DNA of 64,000 nt from Candidatus Palauibacter polyketidifaciens (GTDB lineage: Bacteria; Gemmatimonadota; Gemmatimonadetes; Palauibacterales; Palauibacteraceae), in contig NZ_CANPVO010000023.1 in the NCBI RefSeq assembly GCF_947581785.1, positions 51,250 through 115,249 on the forward strand. The letters are read 5' to 3'. The notes below the pieces were generated by a model. The model was not told the DNA's origin, ran no database searches, and worked only from the letters and a program-made list of their open reading frames with translations. Shown one piece after another: positions 8,842-17,700 of this stretch. The translations under genes were made by a program, and so were the position numbers. Position 1 is the first letter of the stretch, and each line of letters begins with the position of its first letter.

Positions 8842-10017
8842 ATGAGAACAGCGCTGCTCAGACGGACCCCGACCGCACGGGCCCTTCCGCTTGGAATGAT
8901 CGCGGTCCTCTTCTCCGCGGCCTCCCTCGCCGCCCAGGACGTGGCGGGCATCGTACTCGTGGAACCGTTCAAGGTGGGGACGTTCGCGATCAGAGACGTT
9001 CCGCGCGTCGGGCTCGTGCTGCGTGACGCCTTCATCGTCGACATCGAACTGGCGAACGAAGTGCTCGAGCGGAACCGCGCATATCCGAGAGTGCCGGCGC
9101 CGACGGACATGCTCGACCTCATCGGCCGCTACGAGTACGGACTCCAGCGGCGCCTGTACGAGATCGTCAACGAGACCGTGGCCTATCAGCGGCTCTCCGG
9201 TCCCACTCGCGCGGACTACGTCTACGACGTCGACGAGGTCCGGATCCTCCCGCCCATCATGTACCCGGGCAAGATCCTGAACGCGGCGAGCAACTTCTAC
9301 AGCCGCGTCGCCGCGGACGCGGCCGAAGGAGAGAGGGAGGACGCGGTCCGCGAGCGCCGTGAGAACCGCGGCGTGCCCTATCTCTACCTCAAGCCGTCGC
9401 GCGGCGCGGTGGTCGGGACCAGCGACCGGATCGTGATTCCCCACGGCCGGAGCCAGACCGACTGGGAGGTGGAACTGGGGGTGATCATGGGGCGGGCGGC
9501 AAAGTACGTCGCCTCCGAGGATGCGCAGGCGACCGTATTCGGGTACACGGTGACGATCGACGTGTCCGACCGCGGCGGGCGTCCCCCGGGCGGCAACCCG
9601 ACGGCTTCGGACTGGCTGGTCGAGAAGGGGCACGACACGTTCGCGCCGATGGGACCGTGGATCGTCCCGAAGGAGTTCTACGGCGACCCGATGGAGCAGC
9701 TGCGTCAGACGCTGGACGTCGGCGGAGAGCGCATGCAGGAAGCGACGGCGGTAGACATGATCCACTCGCTGTGGGAGTTGATCGAGTACGCTTCCTCGAT
9801 CCTGACGCTGTTCCCGGGCGACGTGATCAACCTCGGCACGTCCGGCGGCGTCGGCATGGGCGAGGCGCGATTCCTTCAGCCCGGCGACGTCGTCACGGCA
9901 ACGATCGACGGGATCGGCACGATCGAACTTCCCGTGGTCGAGGGGCCGGAGCCTCTCGGAGAAACCGGCGTCCGGCTGCCGCCCGTGAGCACCTACAGGC
10001 GGGATCCCGGCTCATGA
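8842..10017 (+). CDS. Exported fumarylacetoacetate hydrolase (FAH) family protein, copy 1
   Basis: A 391-residue protein with a clear signal peptide (cleavage near SLAAQ, about 32). The C-terminal two thirds is an FAH fold: ILPPIMYPGKILNAASNFYSR, YLYLKPSRGAVVG, metal ligands in DWEVELG (two Glu) and TIDVSDRGGRPPGG (Asp), and GTSGGVGMG. FAH-fold enzymes normally act in the cytoplasm on beta-diketo or enol acids, so export is unusual. The ribosome site GAGAGGAAAG precedes the ATG. It overlaps a paralogue by 4 nt (ATGA). The substrate is unknown; context with a secreted dipeptidase does not define it. Confidence 0.87.
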   Translation: MRTALLRRTPTARALPLGMIAVLFSAASLAAQDVAGIVLVEPFKVGTFAIRDVPRVGLVLRDAFIVDIELANEVLERNRAYPRVPAPTDMLDLIGRYEYGLQRRLYEIVNETVAYQRLSGPTRADYVYDVDEVRILPPIMYPGKILNAASNFYSRVAADAAEGEREDAVRERRENRGVPYLYLKPSRGAVVGTSDRIVIPHGRSQTDWEVELGVIMGRAAKYVASEDAQATVFGYTVTIDVSDRGGRPPGGNPTASDWLVEKGHDTFAPMGPWIVPKEFYGDPMEQLRQTLDVGGERMQEATAVDMIHSLWELIEYASSILTLFPGDVINLGTSGGVGMGEARFLQPGDVVTATIDGIGTIELPVVEGPEPLGETGVRLPPVSTYRRDPGS

Positions 10018-11159
10018 GGACCCTCGTGGCGGCCGCGGCCCTGGCGTTCGCCGCTCCCCTGTCCGCCCAGGGAGGGCCGGAGATCGAGATCGCGGAGCCC
10101 TTCAAGGTGGGGACGTTCGAGGTCGATGGCGTTCCGCGCGTCGCCCTCGTGCTGCGCGACGCCCTCATCGTCGACATCGGGGAGGCGAACCGGGACCTCG
10201 AGCGAAACCCCGTTTATCCGCCCGTCCCGCCGCCGGCCGACATGATCGACCTCATCGGCCGCTACGAGTACGGGGTGCGGCTCCGGCTGTACGAAATCGT
10301 CAACGACCTCGTGGCCCGGAGCGGACTTTCCGGGAGCGGTCGCGCCGACTTCGTCCACGACCTCGAGGACGTGCGCGTCCTTCCGCCGATCATGTACCCC
10401 GGAAAGATCCTGAACGCGGCGGTGAACTTCTACAGCCACGTCAACGAGGCGGGCAGCGAGGAGGAGCGACGCGAAGCCCGCCGACAGCGTCGCGAGAACC
10501 GCGGCGTGCCCTATCTCTTCCTCAAGCCGACGCGCGGCGCGGTGATCGGGGCCGACGACCGGATCGTGATCCCCTTCGGCCGGGACCGCACCGACTGGGA
10601 GGTGGAACTCGGCGCCGTGATCGGGCGCAGCGCCAAGTATGTCGACGCCCGGGACGCCCAGGACCATGTGTTCGGGTACACGGTGACGATCGACGTCTCC
10701 GACCGGGGCGGGCGGCCGCCCGGCGGCAACCCCATGACGTCCGACTGGTTCGTCGGAAAAGGCCACGACACGTTCGCGCCCATGGGTCCGTGGATCGTCC
10801 CCAAGGAGTTCTACGGCGATCCGATGGAGAAGCTGCGCCAGACGCTGGACGTGGGCGAGGAGCGCATGCAGGAGGCGACCGCGGGAGACATGATTCACAC
10901 GCTGTGGGAGCTGATCGAGTATGGGTCCTCCGTCGCGACGCTCTTCCCCGGCGACGTGATCAACAACGGCACGTCGGGCGGCGTCGGCATGGGCACGGCG
11001 GTTCGCGGGGAGACGCGATTCCTGCAGCCCGGCGAGGTCGTCAGCGCCTCGATCGACGGCATCGGCACGCTGACGCTGGAGGTGGTGGCGGAGACGGAGC
11101 CGGCGGGCGGAACCGGCGCCCGGCTGCCGCCCGTCCGCAGCTATCGGGGCAACCGCTAA
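10014..11159 (+). CDS. Exported FAH family protein, copy 2
   Basis: A 381-residue paralogue of the upstream gene, sharing most motifs (EPFKVGTFEVDGVPRVALVLRDA, ILPPIMYPGKILNAAVNFYSH, DWEVELGAVIG, TIDVSDRGGRPPGGNP, KGHDTFAPMGPWIVPKEFYGDP). It also has a signal peptide (MRTLVAAAALAFAAPLSAQ). Both metal-ligand sets are complete, so this is not a dead copy. The two probably arose by tandem duplication and may form a heteromer or handle related substrates; FAH enzymes are commonly dimers. A short insert relative to copy 1 (TAVRGE) lies before the terminal strand region. Confidence 0.87.
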   Translation: MRTLVAAAALAFAAPLSAQGGPEIEIAEPFKVGTFEVDGVPRVALVLRDALIVDIGEANRDLERNPVYPPVPPPADMIDLIGRYEYGVRLRLYEIVNDLVARSGLSGSGRADFVHDLEDVRVLPPIMYPGKILNAAVNFYSHVNEAGSEEERREARRQRRENRGVPYLFLKPTRGAVIGADDRIVIPFGRDRTDWEVELGAVIGRSAKYVDARDAQDHVFGYTVTIDVSDRGGRPPGGNPMTSDWFVGKGHDTFAPMGPWIVPKEFYGDPMEKLRQTLDVGEERMQEATAGDMIHTLWELIEYGSSVATLFPGDVINNGTSGGVGMGTAVRGETRFLQPGEVVSASIDGIGTLTLEVVAETEPAGGTGARLPPVRSYRGNR

Positions 11160-11199
11160 GCGCGGCCGGGCCGTCGGCAACTCCCGCCCGGAGCGGCAG

Positions 11200-12567
11200 A
11201 TGACGCCCAGGCCCGCCCTGGGGCTGTGGATGTGCACGGCCCTCGTGGTCGGGAGCATGGTGGGCTCGGGCGTCTTTCTGCTGCCCGCATCGCTCTCTCC
11301 GTACGGGGGGATCAGCATCCTCGGCTGGCTGGTGAGCGCGGGCGGGGCGATGTGCCTGGCGCTCGTCATGGCGCGGCTGGGCTCGCTGATTCCGAAGGTC
11401 GGCGGCCCCTACGCTTTCGCGCGCGAGGGCTTCGGCGACTTCATCGGGTTCTGGGTCGCATGGTCCTACTGGATCTCGCTGCTCACAGCCAATGCGGCCC
11501 TCGCCGTGGCGACCGTGAGCTACGCGACCGTCTTCTGGCCCGTGCTGGGCGCTTCTCCCATCGCCGGGGGCATGGCATCCCTCGCCGCCCTCTGGGGCCT
11601 GACATTCGTGAACGCGTGGGGCGTGCGCGCGGCGGGGCATGTGCAACTCGTCACCACCGTGCTCAAGCTCCTGCCGCTGGCGGCGGTCGGCACGATCGGC
11701 TTCCTCTACTTCCAGCCCGAGCACTTCCGTCCGTTCAACCCGACGGGGGGCAATCCCATCGCCGCCGTCACGGCGACGGTGACGCTCACGCTGTGGGCGT
11801 TCATGGGACTTGAGGCCGCGACCGTCCCCGCCGCCGACGTGCGGGACCCCGCGCGCACGATCCCGCGGGCCACGATCCTCGGCACCGTGATCGCGGCGTC
11901 GATCTTCATCATCAGCACCTCCGCCGTGATGGGGATCATCGCGCCGGCGGATCTCGCGGTCTCCACCGCGCCCTTCGCGGACGCGGCCGGATCGATCTGG
12001 GGGAATGCCGGCCGGCTCGTGATCGGCGCGGGCGCCACGATCGCCTGCTTCGGCGCGCTCAACGGCTGGATCCTGCTCTCCGGCCAGCTCCCTCGGGCCG
12101 CCGCGCAGGATGGCCTCCTTCCCGCCGCCTTCGCGCGACTCAGTCCGCGCGGCACGCCGTCCTTCGGCCTCATCTTCGCGGCGGGCGTCGCGACGATCCT
12201 CATCGCGATGAACTACACGCGCGGCCTCGTCCAGGCCTTCACCTTCCTCATCCTGCTCTCCACGCTCGCGACGCTGCTCGCCTACGTGTTCGCGAGCACG
12301 ACCGGATTGCTCTTCGCCGTGCGCGAGCGCCTCGGCGCGAGGGACGCCTCGCGCGCAGGGCGAAGCTCCGGCGCCGCGGCTCCCGTGGGGCGGCTGGTCG
12401 TGGCCATCCTCGCCTTCGGGTTTTCCTTCTGGGCCATCGCGGGGGCGGGCCCCGAAATCGTGTTCTGGGGCTTCCTCCTCCTCGTGGCGGGGGTCCCCGT
12501 GTTCGTCGTGATGCGGGCCGCGGGCGGCGGAAGAGACGCGGCGGACGGGCAGGTGGGCGGGGGCTGA
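11200..12567 (+). CDS. APC-family amino acid permease (AdiC/PotE-like)
   Basis: A 455-residue, roughly 12-helix transporter. TM1 holds the APC glycine motif (VVGSMVGSGVFLLP), followed by PKVGGPYAFAREGFGDFIGF and the TM6-region motif TLWAFMGLEAATVPAADVRDPARTIPRAT. It resembles arginine/agmatine and putrescine exchangers of the APC superfamily. It follows the second FAH gene by 40 nt on the same strand and converges with the thioredoxin-like gene (9-nt gap). The substrate is not determinable; an amino acid or amine is likely. Confidence 0.88.
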   Translation: MTPRPALGLWMCTALVVGSMVGSGVFLLPASLSPYGGISILGWLVSAGGAMCLALVMARLGSLIPKVGGPYAFAREGFGDFIGFWVAWSYWISLLTANAALAVATVSYATVFWPVLGASPIAGGMASLAALWGLTFVNAWGVRAAGHVQLVTTVLKLLPLAAVGTIGFLYFQPEHFRPFNPTGGNPIAAVTATVTLTLWAFMGLEAATVPAADVRDPARTIPRATILGTVIAASIFIISTSAVMGIIAPADLAVSTAPFADAAGSIWGNAGRLVIGAGATIACFGALNGWILLSGQLPRAAAQDGLLPAAFARLSPRGTPSFGLIFAAGVATILIAMNYTRGLVQAFTFLILLSTLATLLAYVFASTTGLLFAVRERLGARDASRAGRSSGAAAPVGRLVVAILAFGFSFWAIAGAGPEIVFWGFLLLVAGVPVFVVMRAAGGGRDAADGQVGGG

Positions 12568-12576
12568 CTTCCCCCC

Positions 12577-13107
12577 TCAGTCGCCGGCGACCGCGCGCTC
12601 GAGAACCTGGAGGAACTCGTCCAGCGCGGTGCGCCCCTTGTCCCGTGCGTAGTAGCGGCGAACCTCGCGATACCGGTCCGCCGGATCCAGCTTCAACCCC
12701 TCCGTCATCACCCACTCCTGGATCGGCGCCGGCCGGGGGCCCCACCACCCACGCTCGCGGAACGCCTCGTCGTAGATGATGAGCACGGGGATCGACCGGC
12801 TCGTCCCGTTCGTGAGGTGCGCGTCCATCAGGTCCGGATTCTCGTCGCGAAGGAGGACGCGCAGTTCGATGTTCCCGGCGACCTCCGCCAGGCGATCGAA
12901 CACGGGGAGGGTGTTGATCGCGTCTCCGCACCAGTCCTCGGTGAGCGCGATGACCTTCCACCGGCCGGGGATGGCGCGGGCACGTTGCCGGGTCTCCTCG
13001 TCCACGGACGCCCGTCGGGCCAGCGCGTGCCAGAGTTCGCGGTTCTTCCCGACCGTCTCCAGGTACTCGGAAAACGTTGATGCGCCGTGAAATCGCTCTC
13101 GAATCAA
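12577..13107 (-). CDS. Thioredoxin-like protein with WCGD active-site variant
   Basis: A 176-residue cytoplasmic protein, probably starting at TTG. The thioredoxin fold is recognisable from VIALTEDWCGDAINTLPVF (about 52-70), IELRVLLRDENPDLMD and the cis-Pro segment RSIPVLIIYDE. The usual CxxC is replaced by C60-G-D-A: only the N-terminal cysteine is kept. This WCGD-type group is widespread and annotated simply as thioredoxin family; with one cysteine it may act on mixed disulfides or bacillithiol-like adducts rather than as a classical disulfide reductase. No operon partner on its strand. Confidence 0.8.
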   Translation of the reverse strand: MIRERFHGASTFSEYLETVGKNRELWHALARRASVDEETRQRARAIPGRWKVIALTEDWCGDAINTLPVFDRLAEVAGNIELRVLLRDENPDLMDAHLTNGTSRSIPVLIIYDEAFRERGWWGPRPAPIQEWVMTEGLKLDPADRYREVRRYYARDKGRTALDEFLQVLERAVAGD

Positions 13108-13211
13108 GCTCGGGAACCCTCGGGCTGCGGTCCGTGACGGGATGATGCGGCCGGCGATGCCGATGGCGCCGGGGCCAGCGAAGGTACGGGTGCGGCCGTA
13201 GCTTCAGCCAG

Positions 13212-14138
13212 ATGAACGGGCGGCTGCAAACCGAAGCGAGGTTCGGCGTCTCCAGCATGGTGGCGCCGCTGCGGAGAGTGGCGATGCGCCGGCCGGGCCG
13301 GGCGACGCTGGAGGCGGATCCGGCGCGCTGGCATTACGCGGGTCCGCTGGAGTCCGGCCGGCTGCTGCCGCAGTACGACGCGTTCACCGAGCGCGTCGCG
13401 GCCTCCGGGGCCGATATCGAGTGGATCGGCGATTCGGCGGACGACGGCCTCGCCGACGCGATGTTCCCCTTCGACCCCTCCTTCATGACGCCCGGCGGCG
13501 CGATTCTCCTACGGCCCGGGAAGGCGTTGCGCCAGCCCGAGGTGGCGAGCCACGAAACGCTCTACCGCCGGCTCGGCGTGCCTGTGATCGGCGCCATCGA
13601 AGCCCCCGGAACCGCGGAAGGCGGAGACCTGATGTGGGTCGACGCAGGCACCCTCGCGGCAGGACGCGGCTTCCGCACCAACCAGGCCGGCATCGACCAG
13701 CTTCAGGCCATTCTGGCCCCTCTCGGAATCGAAGTCCGCGCCTTCGATCTTCCGATGTGGCACGGAAGCGCCGCCTGTCTCCACCTGCTCTCGCTCGTGA
13801 GCCCGCTGGACCGGGATCTGGCGCTGATCTATCCCCGGCTCTTTCCCGTCGCACTCCACGAGCTGCTGCTCGAGCGCGGCGTCCAATGCCTCGAGGCCGG
13901 GGATGAGGAGTTCACGGTCTCCGCGGGGCTGAATCTCAACGTCCTCGCGACCGCACCGCGCCGCTGCATCGCGCTCGATGGATTTCCCGAGACGGTCCGG
14001 CTGATGAGAGATGCGGGCTGCGAGGTCACGCGTTTCGACGGCGACGCGCTCTGTATCCCGTGCGAGGGTGGCCCGACCTGCCTTACGCTCCCCATCCTCC
14101 GCGACCATCCGCCCTCTTCAACGGAAAACGGTCCATGA
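13212..14138 (+). CDS. DDAH / amidinotransferase-fold guanidine-modifying enzyme
   Basis: A 308-residue protein of the pentein superfamily. The acidic motif APGTAEGGDLMWVD, the general-base His in CLHLLSLVSPLDRDLAL and the nucleophile Cys in EGGPTCLTLPIL match dimethylarginine dimethylaminohydrolase and related arginine-handling enzymes. The likely reaction is hydrolysis of a guanidino or methylguanidino group to release ammonia or an amine. It overlaps the next gene by 4 nt. The permease that ends 650 nt upstream belongs to a family that exchanges arginine or agmatine, which fits loosely. Exact substrate undecided (arginine, methylarginines or another guanidine). Confidence 0.83.
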   Translation: MNGRLQTEARFGVSSMVAPLRRVAMRRPGRATLEADPARWHYAGPLESGRLLPQYDAFTERVAASGADIEWIGDSADDGLADAMFPFDPSFMTPGGAILLRPGKALRQPEVASHETLYRRLGVPVIGAIEAPGTAEGGDLMWVDAGTLAAGRGFRTNQAGIDQLQAILAPLGIEVRAFDLPMWHGSAACLHLLSLVSPLDRDLALIYPRLFPVALHELLLERGVQCLEAGDEEFTVSAGLNLNVLATAPRRCIALDGFPETVRLMRDAGCEVTRFDGDALCIPCEGGPTCLTLPILRDHPPSSTENGP

Positions 14139-14674
14139 ATCGCACGCTGAAGCGCATCATTATCGGTATGATCGTCGTCATCGCGGGTCTGGCCGGGGTC
14201 GTCTACGGCGTCGGGATTTCCCTGCCCGAGGGTCACGTGGCGGCGGTGCGCGCCGGGTTCTCCGCAACGCCCGAGGAGATCTTCGCGACCGTCGCAGACT
14301 ATCGCGCGTACCCCGAGTGGCGACCGACCGTCGAGGGAATCGAGGAACTTCCGGCGCGGGACGGAAAGCCGGCCTGGGTGGAACTCGGTGCCACCGGGCC
14401 GCTCCCCATGGAGCTGACGGAGAGCGAGCCTCCGGCCCGGCTCGTGACGACGATCCTCTCGGAAGGCATGCCTTTCGGCGGCCGCTGGATCGTCGAGATC
14501 GAACCTACCGTCGCGGGGGCGACCGTCACGATCACCGAGGAGGGCGAGGTCTACAGCCCGGTCTTCCGCTTCGTGAGCCGCTACTTCATGGGACACCACG
14601 CCACGGCGTCGCTGTTCCTCTCCGACCTCGGCGCCCGTTTCGACGAGACCGTCACCGTCGACGTGGTGCGCTAG
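14135..14674 (+). CDS. Membrane-anchored SRPBCC-fold protein
   Basis: A 179-residue protein starting at the ATG that overlaps the upstream stop (ATGA). An N-terminal membrane helix (about 8-30: IIIGMIVVIAGLAGVVYGVG) is followed by a START/Bet v1-like domain (SATPEEIFATVADYRAYPEWRPTVEGIEEL), the polyketide cyclase/SRPBCC pattern that binds hydrophobic ligands. The domain probably faces the periplasm. Its function is unknown; the tight overlap suggests coexpression with the DDAH-like enzyme but not a shared substrate. Confidence 0.75.
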   Translation: MNRTLKRIIIGMIVVIAGLAGVVYGVGISLPEGHVAAVRAGFSATPEEIFATVADYRAYPEWRPTVEGIEELPARDGKPAWVELGATGPLPMELTESEPPARLVTTILSEGMPFGGRWIVEIEPTVAGATVTITEEGEVYSPVFRFVSRYFMGHHATASLFLSDLGARFDETVTVDVVR

Positions 14675-14683
14675 CCGACCGCG

Positions 14684-15301
14684 TCAGCCGGCGAAAAACT
14701 CCCGGATGCCGCTGAGGCACATCTGGCAGCCGATGGCGAGGAGGATCAGGCCCGAGAAACGCTCGAAGATCCGGACCGCCCGGCCGCTCAGCGCGTGCGA
14801 GAGGAAGCCGGCGGCCAGGAGCACGACGAGCACGCCCAGCGATGCGACCGACACCGCAATGAGTGTGGCGACGGGAATTCCAATCAACGCGCCGGCCTCG
14901 TCGAGCGCCAGCGTGATCACGGCGGTGATCGACGCAGGCCCCGCGATCAGCGGCATGACGAGCGGGACCCATAGGTGGTCCTCCGTCTCGCCCGGATCCC
15001 GGCGTACGCCCGTGATCCCGAATCCCGCCCCGCGCAGCATCTCGAGCGCGGCGAGGATGACGACGAGGCCGCCGGCCGTGCGGAACGCGGCGAAGCTCAC
15101 GTCGAAGAGACTCAGGATGCGCGCGCCGGCGATCGCGGCGACGGTAAGCACGATGAGCACCCCCACCGCCACCTTCACCGCCGCGCGACGGAGCTCCACA
15201 CGAGAAAATCCGTCCGTCGCCGCGAAGAAGAACGGAAGCTCCGCGAGTGGATTCGTGAGCGCGATGAGCGCAATGCTGCCGTAGAGAATCTGGTCGATCA
15301 C
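14684..15301 (-). CDS. MarC family integral membrane protein
   Basis: A 205-residue, six-helix membrane protein from a GTG start. It shows the family pattern ALTNPLAELPFFFAATDGFS near the N-terminus, then an internal repeat (VPLVMPLIAGPASITAVITLA) around residues 112-132. MarC proteins are named after the multiple antibiotic resistance locus but have no established transport role. It converges with the SRPBCC gene and diverges from the serine hydrolase (119 nt). No ribosome site is clear upstream of the GTG, so the start is tentative. Confidence 0.85.
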   Translation of the reverse strand: MIDQILYGSIALIALTNPLAELPFFFAATDGFSRVELRRAAVKVAVGVLIVLTVAAIAGARILSLFDVSFAAFRTAGGLVVILAALEMLRGAGFGITGVRRDPGETEDHLWVPLVMPLIAGPASITAVITLALDEAGALIGIPVATLIAVSVASLGVLVVLLAAGFLSHALSGRAVRIFERFSGLILLAIGCQMCLSGIREFFAG

Positions 15302-15420
15302 GGGGACACGATATTCGCGCCCGCGCGCCGGCGCGACCTTCGCACCCGTGGCCGGAACCGCGTGCGTCCCGCATGTTGGCAGGGTTCCAGAAACCTGTCG
15401 TCCGGACTCCGGGGGAAGCC

Positions 15421-16872
15421 ATGAAACGCCTCACACTCGCGGCCATCGCGCTCGCTCTTCTCGCGCCCGCCGCTACCGCCGCCCAGCAGCAGCGGTCCTA
15501 CGACTACTTCGCTCCGCAGCGGGAGATGATCCAGCGGGGCGTCCAGGCCATCCTCCAGTGCAACGGCCTGTTCACGGGAGAACGGACGCTGGAGCAGGTC
15601 TTCGAGCAGGAGCTCGCCTACCTGCGAGACCCCGTCGGGACGGCCGAGGGCGGCGACTACGTCGTCGACTGGGAGAGGAAGGCGGTCGCCATCGGCGAAC
15701 CCGGCGCGATTCCGACCATGCGGGCGGCGTTCCGCGAGGGGATCGGGTGCGTGATCATGTCGCCGGAGCAGACCTTTGACGACATCGACGACCTGCCGAT
15801 CCTGACGACCCCCCCGCCGGACGGCGATCCCGAAGGGGCGGCGTGGCCCGACGGAGATCTCGTCATGAGTAGCCCACTCCCGCGGGGCGTCGATCCGGTG
15901 GCGCTCCGAGCCGCCTCCGACTGGACCTTCGACCGCGAGTCGCCGGAGCAGGTGACGCTCAGCCTCATCGTCCTCTACGACGGGGAGATCATCCACGAGC
16001 GCTACGCTCCGGGCATCAACATGTTCACGAAGACCCGCACGTGGTCCACCGCGAAGAGCATTGCCTCGACGCTGATCGGAATGCTCGTCGACGAGGGCAA
16101 GCTGGCGCTCGATGAGCCGCTGCCCTTCGACTGGCTGCCGGAGAACGCCGGGTCCGCGGAGACCGATCCCCGCCGCGAGATCACCCTCCGCCACGCACTC
16201 AACATGTCGAGCGGACTCTATCCCGTGGACAGCTGGGGGATGGAATACGCAACCGGTTCCGGCTTCTCCTACTGGGCCGGAGAGAGTTCAGTGCACGGCG
16301 CTCGCAACCGCTCGCTAATGCAGGAACCCGGGACGTTCTGGGACTACGAGAACTACGACACGCTGCTCGGCGTGTACGCGATGAAGAAGGCGATCGGCGA
16401 CCCCCAGGCCTACCTCGAGTTCCCGCGGGAACGGCTTCTCGACAAGATCGGGATGCGGAACACGCTCCTCAGCACCGACCGCTTCGGGGACTTCATCATG
16501 AGCAGCCAGGTCTACACGACGGCCCGGGACCTGGCCCGCTTCGGGCTCCTCTACGCACAGAACGGGATGTGGAAGGACGAGCGCCTGATCTCCGAGGAGT
16601 GGATCGACTTCGTGCGGACGCCGGCCCCCGCCACCTCCGAGACCGGCAACTTCTACGGCGGCCAGTTCTGGCTCGTGCCCGACGACCGCACGGATGTGCC
16701 GAAGGGTGCCTACTCCACCGCCGGCAACCGCGGCCAGTTCGTTGTCATCGTGCCGTCACACGACGTCGTCATCGTCCGACGCGGGCTCGATTACGGCCGG
16801 CAGGGCTTCGACCGCTGGGACATGACGCGCGAGGTCCTCAAGGCGTTCGAACCCGTCGCCGCGAACCCCTGA
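15421..16872 (+). CDS. Secreted serine hydrolase, beta-lactamase/esterase (class C) fold
   Basis: A 483-residue protein with a signal peptide (1-20, PAATAAQQQ). A family-specific N-terminal region of about 150 residues precedes the catalytic domain. The nucleophile motif is S209-T-A-K212 (TWSTAKSIASTLIGML); a YEN motif (WDYENYDTLLGVYAM) supplies the general base, and TAGNRGQ stands in for the KTG-like strand. Such proteins are periplasmic esterases, D-amino peptidases or beta-lactamase relatives; the activity cannot be chosen here. It is monocistronic and converges with the MBL hydrolase. Confidence 0.85.
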   Translation: MKRLTLAAIALALLAPAATAAQQQRSYDYFAPQREMIQRGVQAILQCNGLFTGERTLEQVFEQELAYLRDPVGTAEGGDYVVDWERKAVAIGEPGAIPTMRAAFREGIGCVIMSPEQTFDDIDDLPILTTPPPDGDPEGAAWPDGDLVMSSPLPRGVDPVALRAASDWTFDRESPEQVTLSLIVLYDGEIIHERYAPGINMFTKTRTWSTAKSIASTLIGMLVDEGKLALDEPLPFDWLPENAGSAETDPRREITLRHALNMSSGLYPVDSWGMEYATGSGFSYWAGESSVHGARNRSLMQEPGTFWDYENYDTLLGVYAMKKAIGDPQAYLEFPRERLLDKIGMRNTLLSTDRFGDFIMSSQVYTTARDLARFGLLYAQNGMWKDERLISEEWIDFVRTPAPATSETGNFYGGQFWLVPDDRTDVPKGAYSTAGNRGQFVVIVPSHDVVIVRRGLDYGRQGFDRWDMTREVLKAFEPVAANP

Positions 16873-16918
16873 CGCCGGGAGGCGCGGGGGTCAGCTCCGC
16901 CGAGGAGCCCGGCGGGGG

Positions 16919-17596
16919 TCAGACCCAGCGGCCGCCGTGGAGTTGGAGGACGAAGGGGTTGGTGTCGCGCTCCAGCCCCACGGTGGTCTCGGGGCCGTGG
17001 CCGGGGTAGAGGCGCGTCTCGGGCGGCAGCGTCAGCACCTGCGACCGGATGGACTCCATGAGCACGCCGTAGTTCCCGTTCGGGAGATCCGTCCGTCCGA
17101 TCGACCCGCGGAAGATCACGTCCCCCACGATCGCCACCGGGTGTGACGTGGAGACGAACATGACGTGCCCCGGCGCGTGGCCGGGTGCGAACAGGACTTC
17201 GAATTCCGAACCGCCGAAGGCGATGTTCGTGCCGGGGACCAGGTCGATGTCGGGCGGAGGCGGCTCCACGCAGGACACGCCGAAGACGAGCGCCTGGTTG
17301 GCCACGTTGTCGTAGAGGGGCCGATCAAGGGGATGCAGGTAGATGGGCGCCTGCGTCTCGGCCTTCGCCTCCTTGAGACCGTCGATATGGTCCACGTGCG
17401 CATGCGTGACGAGGAGGGCCGCGATGTCCAGATCGCGGGCGCGCGCCTCGGCCAGCGCCTCGGGCGTCGCGGCACCGGGATCGACCAGAAGCCCGGTGCG
17501 GCCGTCCTCGCAGACCACGAGCAGCGTGTTCTGCGCGAACGGTCCACCTGTGAACGTCAGAATCTCGATCTTGCCCCCTCCATTTATACCCGCCAT
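16919..17596 (-). CDS. MBL-fold metallo-hydrolase (glyoxalase II-like)
   Basis: A 225-residue cytoplasmic protein. The binuclear zinc motif THAHVDHIDG is followed by LFAPGHAPGHVMFV, AIVGDVIFRGSIGRTDLP (bridging Asp) and LYPGHGPETTVG, as in small hydroxyacylglutathione hydrolase-like enzymes. It probably hydrolyses a thioester such as S-lactoyl thiols or a related product. The start is the ATG at 17596, giving the usual family length of 210-225 residues; the longer reading into the MATE promoter lacks homology. Divergent from the MATE gene. Confidence 0.88.
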   Translation of the reverse strand: MAGINGGGKIEILTFTGGPFAQNTLLVVCEDGRTGLLVDPGAATPEALAEARARDLDIAALLVTHAHVDHIDGLKEAKAETQAPIYLHPLDRPLYDNVANQALVFGVSCVEPPPPDIDLVPGTNIAFGGSEFEVLFAPGHAPGHVMFVSTSHPVAIVGDVIFRGSIGRTDLPNGNYGVLMESIRSQVLTLPPETRLYPGHGPETTVGLERDTNPFVLQLHGGRWV

Positions 17597-17700
17597 GGCC
17601 GCTTTTCGGCCCTCCGTGCGGGTGAGGCGGAGTCTATCCGCGGCGCTGCGGGGCGGCAACGGATTTGCCTTTCGGAACGCGCCAGACGCAGGATTGCGCG

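Noticed and set aside
16873..16918. GCTCC-GCCGA-GGAGC hairpin between the serine hydrolase and MBL genes as a terminator
   Set aside because: Only 5-bp arms and no T-tract; too weak to call.
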